A DNA stretch of 7,708 nucleotides from Treponema sp. (GTDB lineage Bacteria; Spirochaetota; Spirochaetia; Treponematales; Treponemataceae): NCBI GenBank assembly GCA_004554075.1, contig SFOB01000108.1, positions 1-7,708 on the forward strand, in the 5' to 3' direction. Positions 1-6,405 of the stretch are shown here, in pieces; within the stretch, counting starts at the first letter, position 1, and every line of letters begins with the position of its first letter. Under the pieces are notes generated by a model. The model did not search any database. It worked only from the letters and a program-made list of their open reading frames with translations, and was not told the origin of the DNA. Both the position numbers and the translations under genes were made by a program.

Positions 1-1
1 T

Positions 2-49
2 GAAGAAGTCGCAGCTAAGTTTGAAGAATATAAGAATCTCGCTGACTAA
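2..49 (+). CDS. C-terminal end of an unidentified protein (partial)
   Basis: An open frame enters from the left edge and ends at a TAA at 47-49, giving the tail EEVAAKFEEYKNLAD. The tail is acidic and helical-looking but too short to assign to a family. It is taken as a real gene end because a strong hairpin terminator follows within about 30 bases and points the same way. The last base of the stop codon is also the first base of a 21-base inverted repeat. No function is proposed. Confidence 0.5.
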   Translation, partial: EEVAAKFEEYKNLAD

Positions 50-196
50 TCAGAAAATATAGAAAAATTATACTGAGAGGTCCTGTGTGCGGAGTGGAAA
101 ATGACCGACGCAAACATCATTCCCGTTTGCGGTGGTCATTTTCCACGGGAGCACACAGGATTTTTTTTTAGTTTGAATTTTTCTATATTTTCTGAT
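49..196. repeat. Nested inverted-repeat element, about 148 bp
   Basis: The AT-rich outer arms at 49-69 and 176-196 are perfect 21-base reverse complements. Inside them is a second, GC-richer hairpin (81-160). The element holds no open frame. It begins on the upstream gene's stop codon and ends inside the -10 of the trpR promoter. The architecture resembles a small non-autonomous (MITE-like) or REP-like element, but I see no convincing target-site duplication next to the arms, so mobility is inference only. Confidence 0.6.
81..169 (+). terminator. Long-stem intrinsic terminator of the upstream gene
   Basis: Arm 81-115 pairs with 125-160: 10 bp (81-90 with 151-160), a 4x5 internal loop, 12 bp (95-106 with 134-145), a 2x2 internal loop, then 7 bp (109-115 with 125-131). 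The loop is the 9 bases 116-124. Nine T residues follow at 161-169, as expected of a rho-independent terminator acting on plus-strand transcripts. A stem of 29 pairs is far longer than usual. The minus strand has no T-tract after the stem, so it is one-directional. Confidence 0.8.
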
Positions 197-201
197 ATAC
201 T
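173..201 (+). promoter_or_regulatory. Sigma70-type promoter of trpR, probably leaderless
   Basis: The -35 TTGAAT (173-178) and -10 TATACT (196-201) are separated by exactly 17 bases, each matching consensus at 5 (TATACT) or 4 (TTGAAT) of 6 positions. A start about 7 bases after the -10 falls on the ATG at 208, and no Shine-Dalgarno sequence lies upstream of that ATG. The spacer is made of the right arm of the outer inverted repeat. No palindrome with CTAG half-sites, typical of a TrpR operator, is visible here. Confidence 0.65.
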
Positions 202-207
202 GTTACT

Positions 208-525
208 ATGAATAATAACGAAGAGAAAAAAGGAATTTCCGAAGAAGAAATCGCCGCTACTATAAAAGAGCTTTGTCATCTTATCAAAAAGTCAGATGAT
301 GAGGCTTTTATTTATGAATTTTTCAACTGTTTATTTACAAAACCTGAGCTTAAGGACATTGCAAACCGCTGGCTTCTGGTAAAGGAAATTGATGCCGGAA
401 CTACTCAGCGCGAAATTGCTAACAAGTTCTCTATGTCGCTTTGTAAAATTACCCGTGGTTCACGCGAGCTTAATAAGGAAGACAGCGCCTTTAGAAAAAT
501 GCTGGAATTATTAAAAAATCAGTAA
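208..525 (+). CDS. trpR: Trp operon repressor family protein
   Basis: This 105-residue protein is the usual length for TrpR, a dimeric, all-helical cytoplasmic repressor that binds operator DNA when charged with L-tryptophan. The helix-turn-helix spans about residues 65-89 (TTQREIANKF then KITRGSRELN), carrying the family ITRGS signature. By hand alignment with E. coli TrpR, the corepressor-contacting residues T44, R54 and R84 correspond to T44, R54 and R83 here; one residue is missing in the turn before the QRE motif. This argues for real tryptophan sensing and against the related YerC family, which lacks ITRGS. The ATG is the only plausible start; it has no ribosome-binding site and sits at the predicted transcription start. 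No tryptophan genes are nearby, so its targets lie elsewhere. Confidence 0.8.
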   Translation: MNNNEEKKGISEEEIAATIKELCHLIKKSDDEAFIYEFFNCLFTKPELKDIANRWLLVKEIDAGTTQREIANKFSMSLCKITRGSRELNKEDSAFRKMLELLKNQ

Positions 526-571
526 ATTGAAAGCCATATTTCCCCGATAAAGACAATAGATATGTATATTC

Positions 572-578
572 AGAGGGG
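572..578 (+). promoter_or_regulatory. Ribosome binding site that fixes the ankyrin gene start
   Basis: AGAGGGG lies 4 bases before the ATG at 583. An in-frame ATG at 562 would place this site inside the coding region and has no site of its own. Choosing 583 also gives a clean lipoprotein signal peptide. A TTGAAA at 527-532 could be a -35, but I find no convincing -10 at the right distance, so the gene may be read through from trpR, 57 bases upstream. Confidence 0.75.
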
Positions 579-582
579 AACT

Positions 583-3360
583 ATGGAAAAAAGAATATCA
601 GGCTTTGAAAAACTTGCGGTTGCAGGTTTTTCCACACTCCTTTTACTTGCTGGTTGTGCTTCTACACCGGCAGCTTCTAAAATGACACCTCAACAGCTCA
701 TAATGCAGAACCGTAAGGCAGAGGCAAAGCAGGAATTTGTAATGCCTACAGATATCAATGCGGCAGATGAAGATGGAAATACTGTTCTTCATGTAGCGGC
801 AAAGATTGATGATTCAGAGCTGGTAACATATTTTATTTTTAAGGGAGCAGATCCAGAACTCAAAAATAATGAAGGGGATACTCCTCTGCATGTTGCAATC
901 AAAAATAACTCCTATGAAGCAGCAAAGGCTCTTTCTGCTGTAAGTTCAACACTTTTTTCACGTGACAGCGAAGGTTTTACAGCCTTAGACCGCGGACTTA
1001 TGGCAGATGATCAGTATTACGATATGTTTATTACAACAAAGGCTGGCGAATTACGTGATATTGATGGCCAGACTATTGTTCATTATTTTGTTCGCACAAA
1101 GAATCTTAAGGGAATTCGTGAATGTATTGTAAAAGGAATTCCAATTTCAGTTACAGATGATAACGGAAAAACACCTCTCGACGTTGCTTTTGAAAATCTT
1201 GATGATGAAGATTCTGTAGAAATTGCTGCAGAGCTTATTATGGGTGGGGCAGATGAGGTAGAAACAGAATTTTCTTACTTTCAGGATGCTATGCTTGCCC
1301 GCAATGTAAACTCACGTTTTGATGACGGACAGACTCCTCTTCATCTTGCGGCAATTTATGGACATAACGCAATTGCAAAATATCTTCTTGAAAGCAATGC
1401 AGATACAACAGTTCAGGACTCTTCCGGCGCAACACCACTGCATGAGGCCGTTCGCTATGGAAATGTGGAAATTGCTAAGGCTCTCTTGAACTCTGGTGCA
1501 AACGTAAATGCAAGAGATAATCTTGGAAAAACTCCTGTAATGCTGATTCTTCCAAAGGAAAAGACTGCAGAACTCTATAAACTTCTTATTGCTTACCGTG
1601 CAGACCTTACACAAAAGGATATGTTTGGTGATACTGTGCTTCACACAGCTTCAATGCTCAATGTTGGATCAGGAACTTTCTCTGTGCTTATTAATGGTGG
1701 AGCTGATGTTGATGCACGCAACAAGGAAGGTGTTACACCACTGGCAATTGCTGTTCAGAAAAATGATCTTGATACTGTAAAACTTCTTACTGCAGCCGGA
1801 GCTGACATTCATACTCAGGATACAAACGGTAATTCTCCTCTTTCTATTGCCCTTGCAGGAAGCTCAGAAATGCTTGAGGCTGTTGTAAATGAAAGTAATG
1901 CCGGCTTTACAGATTCTAACGGAAACACACCTCTTCATCTGGCTCTGCTTTGTGATGCACCGCTTGCAAAGATTCAGTATATTATCAGCCTTATGAAGGA
2001 TGTAAATACTCGTAACAAAGATGGTAATTCAGCACTCTTCCTTGCTATCCTCAAAAACAGACAGAAGGTAGGGGAACTGCTGCTTGCTAAAAACGCTGAT
2101 ATTTTCTCTACAAATACAAATAACAATTCTCCTCTTCGCCTGGCCCTTAAGTATGGCGGAACAATTCAGGACTGGCTTATTACTTCCAGAACAATCAGAT
2201 CTAAGGATGGTACTGGAAATACTGTGCTCCACTATGCAGCAGAATGGCAGTATAAGGATGCAATCAACAGCCTTGTAATGAAGGGAGCTGATATCAGTGC
2301 TAAAAATGCAAACGGTGAAACTCCTTTGTTCAATGCCGTAAAAACAAATAACCCTGAAATTATTCAGACAGTAGTTGATTGCGGAGCTGATATTCAGGTT
2401 CGCGATAATCTTGGTTCTACTGCTATGCATACAGCAGTTCGCTGGGATGCACCAAAATCTATTGATAAACTGCTTGCTCTTGGAATTAATGTAAACGCTC
2501 AGAATACTTCTGGAAAGTCTCCTCTTGCAGAGGCAGTAGTTGCCGGAAAGTATGATATTGCTAAAAAACTTCTTGCTTCAGGTGCAGATCCAAACAGCTG
2601 TGATTCAAACGGTGTAACAATTCTTATGGATGCAATTCGTGGCTGCAGCAAAGACAGTGTTCAGCTTCTTTTGAAGTACGGTGCAAATCCAAATGTTCAG
2701 GAAGTAAACGGACGCAATGCTTATCATGAAGCAGCATATATGGCTGATGTTGGAATAATTAAACTGATTCGTAATGCGGGAGGAAATCCTCTTTCAAGAG
2801 ATAAGCAGGGAAATACACCTTTCTCAATTGTTGTAAAGAAAGATATAAATGTAATCCGCGAGGTTCTTGGAAACAATTACACAATTACAGACAGTGACGG
2901 AAATACTCCGATTCACATTGTTGTAAAGGCAAATGCTTCTGATGAACTTCTTAGAGTTTTGATAGAAGAAGGCTACCCGGTTGATACAAGAAATGCAGAC
3001 GGTTATACAGCCCTTAATTATGCTATTGAAAATGATGATGTAAAGACTGCACTTGTACTCCTTGAAAACGGTGCAAATCCATTCCAGCAGATTGATAAGA
3101 AGGGTAAAAACGGAATTTCTATTGCTCTGGACAAGGGTAACATAAAGATGATTTCAAACATCGTAAAATATGCCGGAAAGATGACTGATGTTCAGGGAAA
3201 CACAATCCTGCATTATGCAGCTAAAACCTGTACTCCTGAAATGGTTAAGTCTTTGATTTCTTATGGAATTGATAAATCTGTTAAGAATGTTTCTGGTGAT
3301 ACTGCTTATACTATTGCGGTTCGCTGGAGAAGACCGGAGATTGCGGCACTCCTTAAGTAG
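583..3360 (+). CDS. Ankyrin-repeat lipoprotein, about 26 repeats
   Basis: The protein is 925 residues from the ATG at 583. Residues 1-24 form a signal peptide (Lys/Arg start, LAVAGFSTLLLL core) ending in a lipobox LLAG-C with the lipidated cysteine at 25. A linker of about 37 residues follows, then ankyrin repeats from residue 63 to the C-terminus. I count about 26 units of 30-34 residues, each carrying versions of DxxGxTPLHxA and LLxxGAdvn. Unit 5 is extended by about 20 residues (193-246), and unit 26 is cut to 23 residues, forming the C-terminal cap. Predicted location is the periplasmic face of a membrane or the cell surface, where such a solenoid would act as a protein-binding scaffold; the ligand is unknown. 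There is no enzymatic domain. It follows trpR on the same strand and ends at a strong terminator. T. pallidum has, from memory, an ankyrin protein of similar size, but orthology was not tested. Confidence 0.9.
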   Translation: MEKRISGFEKLAVAGFSTLLLLAGCASTPAASKMTPQQLIMQNRKAEAKQEFVMPTDINAADEDGNTVLHVAAKIDDSELVTYFIFKGADPELKNNEGDTPLHVAIKNNSYEAAKALSAVSSTLFSRDSEGFTALDRGLMADDQYYDMFITTKAGELRDIDGQTIVHYFVRTKNLKGIRECIVKGIPISVTDDNGKTPLDVAFENLDDEDSVEIAAELIMGGADEVETEFSYFQDAMLARNVNSRFDDGQTPLHLAAIYGHNAIAKYLLESNADTTVQDSSGATPLHEAVRYGNVEIAKALLNSGANVNARDNLGKTPVMLILPKEKTAELYKLLIAYRADLTQKDMFGDTVLHTASMLNVGSGTFSVLINGGADVDARNKEGVTPLAIAVQKNDLDTVKLLTAAGADIHTQDTNGNSPLSIALAGSSEMLEAVVNESNAGFTDSNGNTPLHLALLCDAPLAKIQYIISLMKDVNTRNKDGNSALFLAILKNRQKVGELLLAKNADIFSTNTNNNSPLRLALKYGGTIQDWLITSRTIRSKDGTGNTVLHYAAEWQYKDAINSLVMKGADISAKNANGETPLFNAVKTNNPEIIQTVVDCGADIQVRDNLGSTAMHTAVRWDAPKSIDKLLALGINVNAQNTSGKSPLAEAVVAGKYDIAKKLLASGADPNSCDSNGVTILMDAIRGCSKDSVQLLLKYGANPNVQEVNGRNAYHEAAYMADVGIIKLIRNAGGNPLSRDKQGNTPFSIVVKKDINVIREVLGNNYTITDSDGNTPIHIVVKANASDELLRVLIEEGYPVDTRNADGYTALNYAIENDDVKTALVLLENGANPFQQIDKKGKNGISIALDKGNIKMISNIVKYAGKMTDVQGNTILHYAAKTCTPEMVKSLISYGIDKSVKNVSGDTAYTIAVRWRRPEIAALLK

Positions 3361-3425
3361 CGGGCGTTGCGGGCGGCGTTTGAGCCCGCAGAGAGGGTAG
3401 CGTAAGACCGCCTGCGGGCTGGAGC
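3361..3425. repeat. GC-rich intergenic sequence with alternative hairpins
   Basis: This stretch up to the terminator is about 70% GC, against markedly AT-rich genes on both sides. TGCGGGC at 3368-3374 can pair with GCCCGCA at 3384-3390. AGCCCGCA at 3383-3390 can instead pair with TGCGGGCT at 3413-3420, so the two stems exclude each other. No open frame is apparent. The composition and hairpins suggest a dispersed REP-like element between convergent genes; this is inference, since only one copy is visible. Confidence 0.5.
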
Positions 3426-3452
3426 GAGGGGGAGACTTCCCCCTCTTTTTTT
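3426..3452 (+). terminator. Intrinsic terminator of the ankyrin gene
   Basis: GAGGGGGA (3426-3433) pairs perfectly with TCCCCCTC (3438-3445) over 8 bp around the loop GACT, followed by seven T residues (3446-3452). It is the natural end of the plus-strand ankyrin transcript. On the minus strand the stem lies just beyond the uraA stop but has no T-tract after it, so it should terminate uraA less well. Confidence 0.85.
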
Positions 3453-3457
3453 ATACA

Positions 3458-4807
3458 TTAAGCATCTTCACGTGAAAGCATAATGTTTGTAAGAATACCA
3501 AGAATAAGAGCACAAGCTACAGTTCTGATTTCAACAGCGCCGAAGCTTACAACCATTCCGCCTACACCAGTAATGAAGATAACCGATGCAACGAAGAGGT
3601 TCTTGTTCTTGTTGAGATCAACTGTCTGGAACATCTTGAATCCTGAAACTGCAATGAATCCGTAGAGAGCTACACAAACACCACCCATTACACAAGATGG
3701 AATTGTTTCGAGAAGAGCTACGAGTGGAGAAATCATTGAGAAGATGATACAGATAAATGCACAGCCCCAGATTGAAATTGTTGAGGCGTTGCGTGTAATA
3801 GCTACACAACCGATTGATTCACCGTAAGTTGTATTTGGACAACCTCCGAAGAATGTACTTACCATTGTACCAACACCATCACCAAGCAAAGTGCGTGTAA
3901 GACCTGGTTCTTTAAGAAGGTCAGTTCCTACGATTGTAGAAAGGTTTTTGTGGTCTGCAAGGTGCTCTGCGAAAACTACAAAGGCTACTGGAACGTAAGC
4001 ACTAAAGAGTGTAAGAAGATACTTTCCAGAAACTGCTTTAAGACCAGCGCTGCCTCCAAGAAGGAATGTGAACTTTGGAAGTGCAAGGTAGCCTGAAAGT
4101 GAAGAGAAGTCGAGAGCCTTTACTGCGCCATAGTTGATTACGATAAGTGCTGAATTGTCTGTAAGAATACCGATAATTGCAAAAAGTGTTGCAAGAAGGT
4201 AGCCGCCAAGGATTCCAAGGATGAATGGAATAAGACGACCAACTTTTTTACCATAAGTTGAATAAAGCATTGTAACTGCGAGTGTGAAAAGACCGCAGAT
4301 CAAAGCGATGTATGTGCTTCCGCCTTCTACGCTTGACTTCATAAGATCGCCGACAGCGTTTCCAGAAAGGCTTAATCCGATGATTGCTACTGTAGGTCCG
4401 ATAATTACTGGTGGCATAAGCTTGTTAATCCATTCTACGCCACAGAATTTAACTATTATTGCTATGATTACATAAACAAGTCCTGCCATGAGGGCACCAA
4501 TTATGAGTCCCCAGTAACCAGCCTGCTCAGAAAGACCGAGGGTTGCAGCACCTGCAAAAGCACTGAACATTGAGCCTATGAAAGCAAATGAGCTTCCTAA
4601 GAATACAGGGCTAGAGCTCTTAGTGAAGAGAAGGTAAACAATTGTACCTACACCTGCACCAAAGAGGGCTGCGGATGCAGAAAGACCGTGTCCGATAATT
4701 GCTGGAACTGCGATTGTTGCTGCCATGATAGCGAGAAGCTGCTGGAAAGCAAACAAAATTACTTTACCGAACTTCGGTTTGTCCTTGATTCCGTAAATCA
4801 AATCCAT
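3458..4807 (-). CDS. uraA: Uracil permease (NCS2 / UraA family)
   Basis: This 449-residue polytopic inner-membrane protein (start at 4807) matches the 14-helix nucleobase:cation symporter-2 family, which brings in uracil with protons for pyrimidine salvage. The signature GGCPNTTYGESIG-VAITR (about residues 321-339) and the upstream FAEHL helix (residues 279-283) are UraA-type. The two key acidic residues, E241 and E290 in E. coli UraA, correspond to E281 and E330, with the same 49-residue spacing. The NTTYGE sequence favours uracil over the xanthine/urate branch. A hydrophobic QQLLAIMAATIAVP first helix and the late VMGGV helix are also typical. The gene stands alone, transcribed toward the ankyrin gene; no upstream attenuator or PyrR-like site is seen. 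Confidence 0.92.
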   Translation of the reverse strand: MDLIYGIKDKPKFGKVILFAFQQLLAIMAATIAVPAIIGHGLSASAALFGAGVGTIVYLLFTKSSSPVFLGSSFAFIGSMFSAFAGAATLGLSEQAGYWGLIIGALMAGLVYVIIAIIVKFCGVEWINKLMPPVIIGPTVAIIGLSLSGNAVGDLMKSSVEGGSTYIALICGLFTLAVTMLYSTYGKKVGRLIPFILGILGGYLLATLFAIIGILTDNSALIVINYGAVKALDFSSLSGYLALPKFTFLLGGSAGLKAVSGKYLLTLFSAYVPVAFVVFAEHLADHKNLSTIVGTDLLKEPGLTRTLLGDGVGTMVSTFFGGCPNTTYGESIGCVAITRNASTISIWGCAFICIIFSMISPLVALLETIPSCVMGGVCVALYGFIAVSGFKMFQTVDLNKNKNLFVASVIFITGVGGMVVSFGAVEIRTVACALILGILTNIMLSREDA

Positions 4808-4816
4808 TTTTTTATA

Positions 4817-4822
4817 CTCCTT
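4817..4822 (-). promoter_or_regulatory. Ribosome binding site that fixes the uraA start
   Basis: On the minus strand AAGGAG lies 9 bases before the ATG at 4807. An in-frame ATG at 4828 would put this site inside the coding sequence as the codons for KEY, and it lacks a site of its own. The shorter protein, starting MDLIYGIKDKP, is preferred. Confidence 0.8.
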
Positions 4823-4827
4823 TTTCA

Positions 4828-4856
4828 TTGTTGAATTTAAACTATTATATTATATT
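4828..4856 (+). promoter_or_regulatory. Possible promoter of the DUF2974 hydrolase gene
   Basis: TTGTTG (4828-4833) and TATATT (4851-4856) are 17 bases apart, placing a start near 4863, about 38 bases before the ATG at 4901. The elements interleave with the divergent uraA promoter. The -35 is weak, so the assignment is tentative. Confidence 0.4.
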
Positions 4857-4872
4857 AAAAGTAGGTGGTAAA
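4844..4872 (-). promoter_or_regulatory. Promoter of uraA
   Basis: On the minus strand TTTACC (4872-4867) and a perfect TATAAT (4849-4844) are 17 bases apart. A second TATAAT overlaps at 4854-4849. Transcription would begin near 4837, leaving a leader of about 30 bases that contains the AAGGAG site. Confidence 0.6.
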
Positions 4873-4900
4873 GAAATTTTATCCCGGGAGACTTTTTTTT

Positions 4901-6037
4901 ATGGCTGATTTTTTTGATTATTTGAACTGGCGCGGCGATTTATCTTTCGAAAAGGTTCCATTTAATAAAATTGATGCTCTTTTACTGGCCCATGTGACTT
5001 ATTCCATTTTTGACGGCGTTGTACCGGAGTCTTTTTCGAAAAAAAAGACTTTTGCACAGGTTGCAAGGGATTTTACAAAGACAGCTGATTATGAAGAGCG
5101 TATTAATATCGGCTTTTTGATTAATAAACGGACTGCAGAACTGATGTTTAAGTGTGCTGAATGTGAAAGATACAGAAATGTCCAGTTATGCGGCTTTAGA
5201 AATATTTACAGCGAAGAGAAAACCGAGCAGTTTGCGGCTGTTACTTACCTTGTGGATGGAAAGCCTGTTATTGCCTTGAGGGGAACAGACGACACAATTA
5301 CAGGCTGGAAGGAAGATTTTAATATTGCCTGGCAGGATCAGATTCCGGCTCAGAAGGACGCTCTTTTGTATTTTAAAGAGGCCGCGGCAGCCTTTAAGGG
5401 ATCTTTTGTATTAACCGGACATTCTAAGGGTGGAAACCTTGCTATTAATACGGCTGTAAAGTGCAGTAAAACCCTGCAGAAAAGAATAAAAGAGATTTAC
5501 AATTTTGATGGTCCTGGCTTTAGCAGAGACTTTTTTGAGCAGGAAGCCTATAAAAATGTTGAAAATAAGATTTTTTCTTTTTACCCGGGCTTTTCTGTTG
5601 TAGGAATGATTTTTCATCATCCAAAGAACTTTGAAATTGTTAAGAGTGAAGGCTTTGCTTTCTGGCAGCATGATGCTATGAGCTGGCAGATTATGGGGGC
5701 AGACTTTATAAACGAAGCTTCCTTTACTGATGAAAGCAAGCTTTTTTACAAGGCTTTTAATGAGTGGATAGATAAGCTTGATAATTCTCAGAGACATAAT
5801 TTTGTGGATACTCTCTTTGGCATTCTTGAAGCTTCCGGGGCAAAAACAAACAGCGATATTGAAAAAGAGGCTGTTAAATCAACTGCAAAAATGATTGCTG
5901 CTTATGCGGAACTTGATAAAGCCCGCCGTAAGGAAATGTTAAAGATACTCAAGCTCTTTAAGAATGTAATTGCAGATGATATTCCGATTTTTAAGCCGCT
6001 TGTTCTGCTTAAAAATAATTTGCGAATAAACGGGTAA
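4901..6037 (+). CDS. DUF2974 (Mbeg1-like) predicted alpha/beta hydrolase
   Basis: The 378-residue protein starts MADFFDYLNWRGDLSFE, the characteristic opening of the Mbeg1-like family (DUF2974), a lipase-class-3-like group of uncertain substrate. The strand-turn RGTDDT is at about residues 127-132. The nucleophile elbow GHSKGG has the catalytic serine at about S175, followed by the family block NFDGPGF (about 202-208). A QHD with H257 is the likely catalytic histidine. The helical C-terminal part (after about 290) is also usual. There is no signal peptide, so it should be cytosolic. GGGAG at 4886-4890 lies 10 bases before the ATG. A GTG at 4865 is in frame but lacks a ribosome site and would add 12 residues before the conserved start. 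Substrate and role are unknown. The gene's 3' end holds the -35 of the next promoter. Confidence 0.85.
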   Translation: MADFFDYLNWRGDLSFEKVPFNKIDALLLAHVTYSIFDGVVPESFSKKKTFAQVARDFTKTADYEERINIGFLINKRTAELMFKCAECERYRNVQLCGFRNIYSEEKTEQFAAVTYLVDGKPVIALRGTDDTITGWKEDFNIAWQDQIPAQKDALLYFKEAAAAFKGSFVLTGHSKGGNLAINTAVKCSKTLQKRIKEIYNFDGPGFSRDFFEQEAYKNVENKIFSFYPGFSVVGMIFHHPKNFEIVKSEGFAFWQHDAMSWQIMGADFINEASFTDESKLFYKAFNEWIDKLDNSQRHNFVDTLFGILEASGAKTNSDIEKEAVKSTAKMIAAYAELDKARRKEMLKILKLFKNVIADDIPIFKPLVLLKNNLRING

Positions 6038-6048
6038 GGCTCTATAAT
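6020..6048 (+). promoter_or_regulatory. Promoter of the FHA gene, probably leaderless
   Basis: TTGCGA (6020-6025, inside the hydrolase gene) and a perfect TATAAT (6043-6048) are 17 bases apart. The predicted start, about 7 bases on, coincides with the ATG at 6055. The only purine-rich stretch upstream (AAGG, 6036-6039) is 15 bases from the ATG, too far to serve as a normal ribosome site. Confidence 0.6.
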
Positions 6049-6054
6049 TTAACT

Positions 6055-6399
6055 ATGAGTGATACAACAATTGTAAACAGTAGTCCTGTAGGACGTCATT
6101 TGGATTCTCTTGGTGAAGGTAAGCCAGCTTCTTATCTTATGTTTAATCACAAGAAGGTTGAGCTTATTGCAAAAATTACAATCGGCCGCGACACAGACAA
6201 TGATGTTGTTGTTGACAACAAGCTTGCCAGCCGACATCATGCTATGATTCAGAAAATTAAGGATGCATATTTTATTAAGGATGTTGGAAGTACAAACGGA
6301 ACCTTTATAAATGGTATTCGTATTCCAAACGAAAAATATGTAAAACTGAATCCCGGCGATAAGATTTCTATAGGAAATATGAACCTGGTGGTTTCATAA
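6055..6399 (+). CDS. Single-domain FHA protein (phosphothreonine reader)
   Basis: The protein has 114 residues, nearly all one forkhead-associated domain (about 26-114). The phosphopeptide-binding motifs are complete: GR at 44-45, SRHH at 59-62, and DVGSTNGTFING (76-87) with the S-T-N-G turn at 79-82. FHA domains bind phosphothreonine peptides and typically partner Ser/Thr kinases, which fits the kinase gene two genes downstream. The short N-terminal extension MSDTTIVNSS carries two threonines; this recalls the N-terminal switch of actinobacterial GarA, but that is inference. It probably heads an operon with the phosphatase and kinase genes, 6 bases from the former. There is no signal peptide, so it is cytosolic. 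Confidence 0.93.
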   Translation: MSDTTIVNSSPVGRHLDSLGEGKPASYLMFNHKKVELIAKITIGRDTDNDVVVDNKLASRHHAMIQKIKDAYFIKDVGSTNGTFINGIRIPNEKYVKLNPGDKISIGNMNLVVS

Positions 6400-6405
6400 T
6401 TTTCC

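Noticed and set aside
81..160. tRNA or structured riboswitch upstream of trpR
   Set aside because: It folds as one long hairpin with a T-tract and no cloverleaf; it ends before the trpR promoter, so it is not in the trpR leader.
173..207. TrpR autoregulatory operator at the trpR promoter
   Set aside because: No palindrome with CTAG half-sites is present; the visible symmetry belongs to the outer inverted repeat.
562..582. In-frame ATG upstream of the ankyrin gene start
   Set aside because: It lacks a ribosome site and would place AGAGGGG inside the coding sequence; starting at 583 gives a standard lipoprotein signal peptide.
1312..2430. Opposite-strand open frames inside the ankyrin gene (1312-1644 and 2029-2430)
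   Set aside because: They lie wholly within a clear gene, have Cys/Ser/Ile-rich translations without domains, and arise from its repetitive codon pattern.
769..3357. CRISPR-like or tandem DNA array
   Set aside because: The periodicity is at the protein level (ankyrin units of about 99 bases); the DNA copies are diverged and there are no identical repeats with unique spacers.
4808..4828. Longer uraA start at 4828
   Set aside because: The AAGGAG site lies downstream of it and at the right distance from the ATG at 4807.
4865..4900. GTG start for the hydrolase gene
   Set aside because: No ribosome site, and the family's conserved N-terminus begins at the ATG at 4901.
5411..5797. Minus-strand open frame inside the hydrolase gene
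   Set aside because: It overlaps the conserved hydrolase core, has no recognisable domain and no ribosome site stands out.
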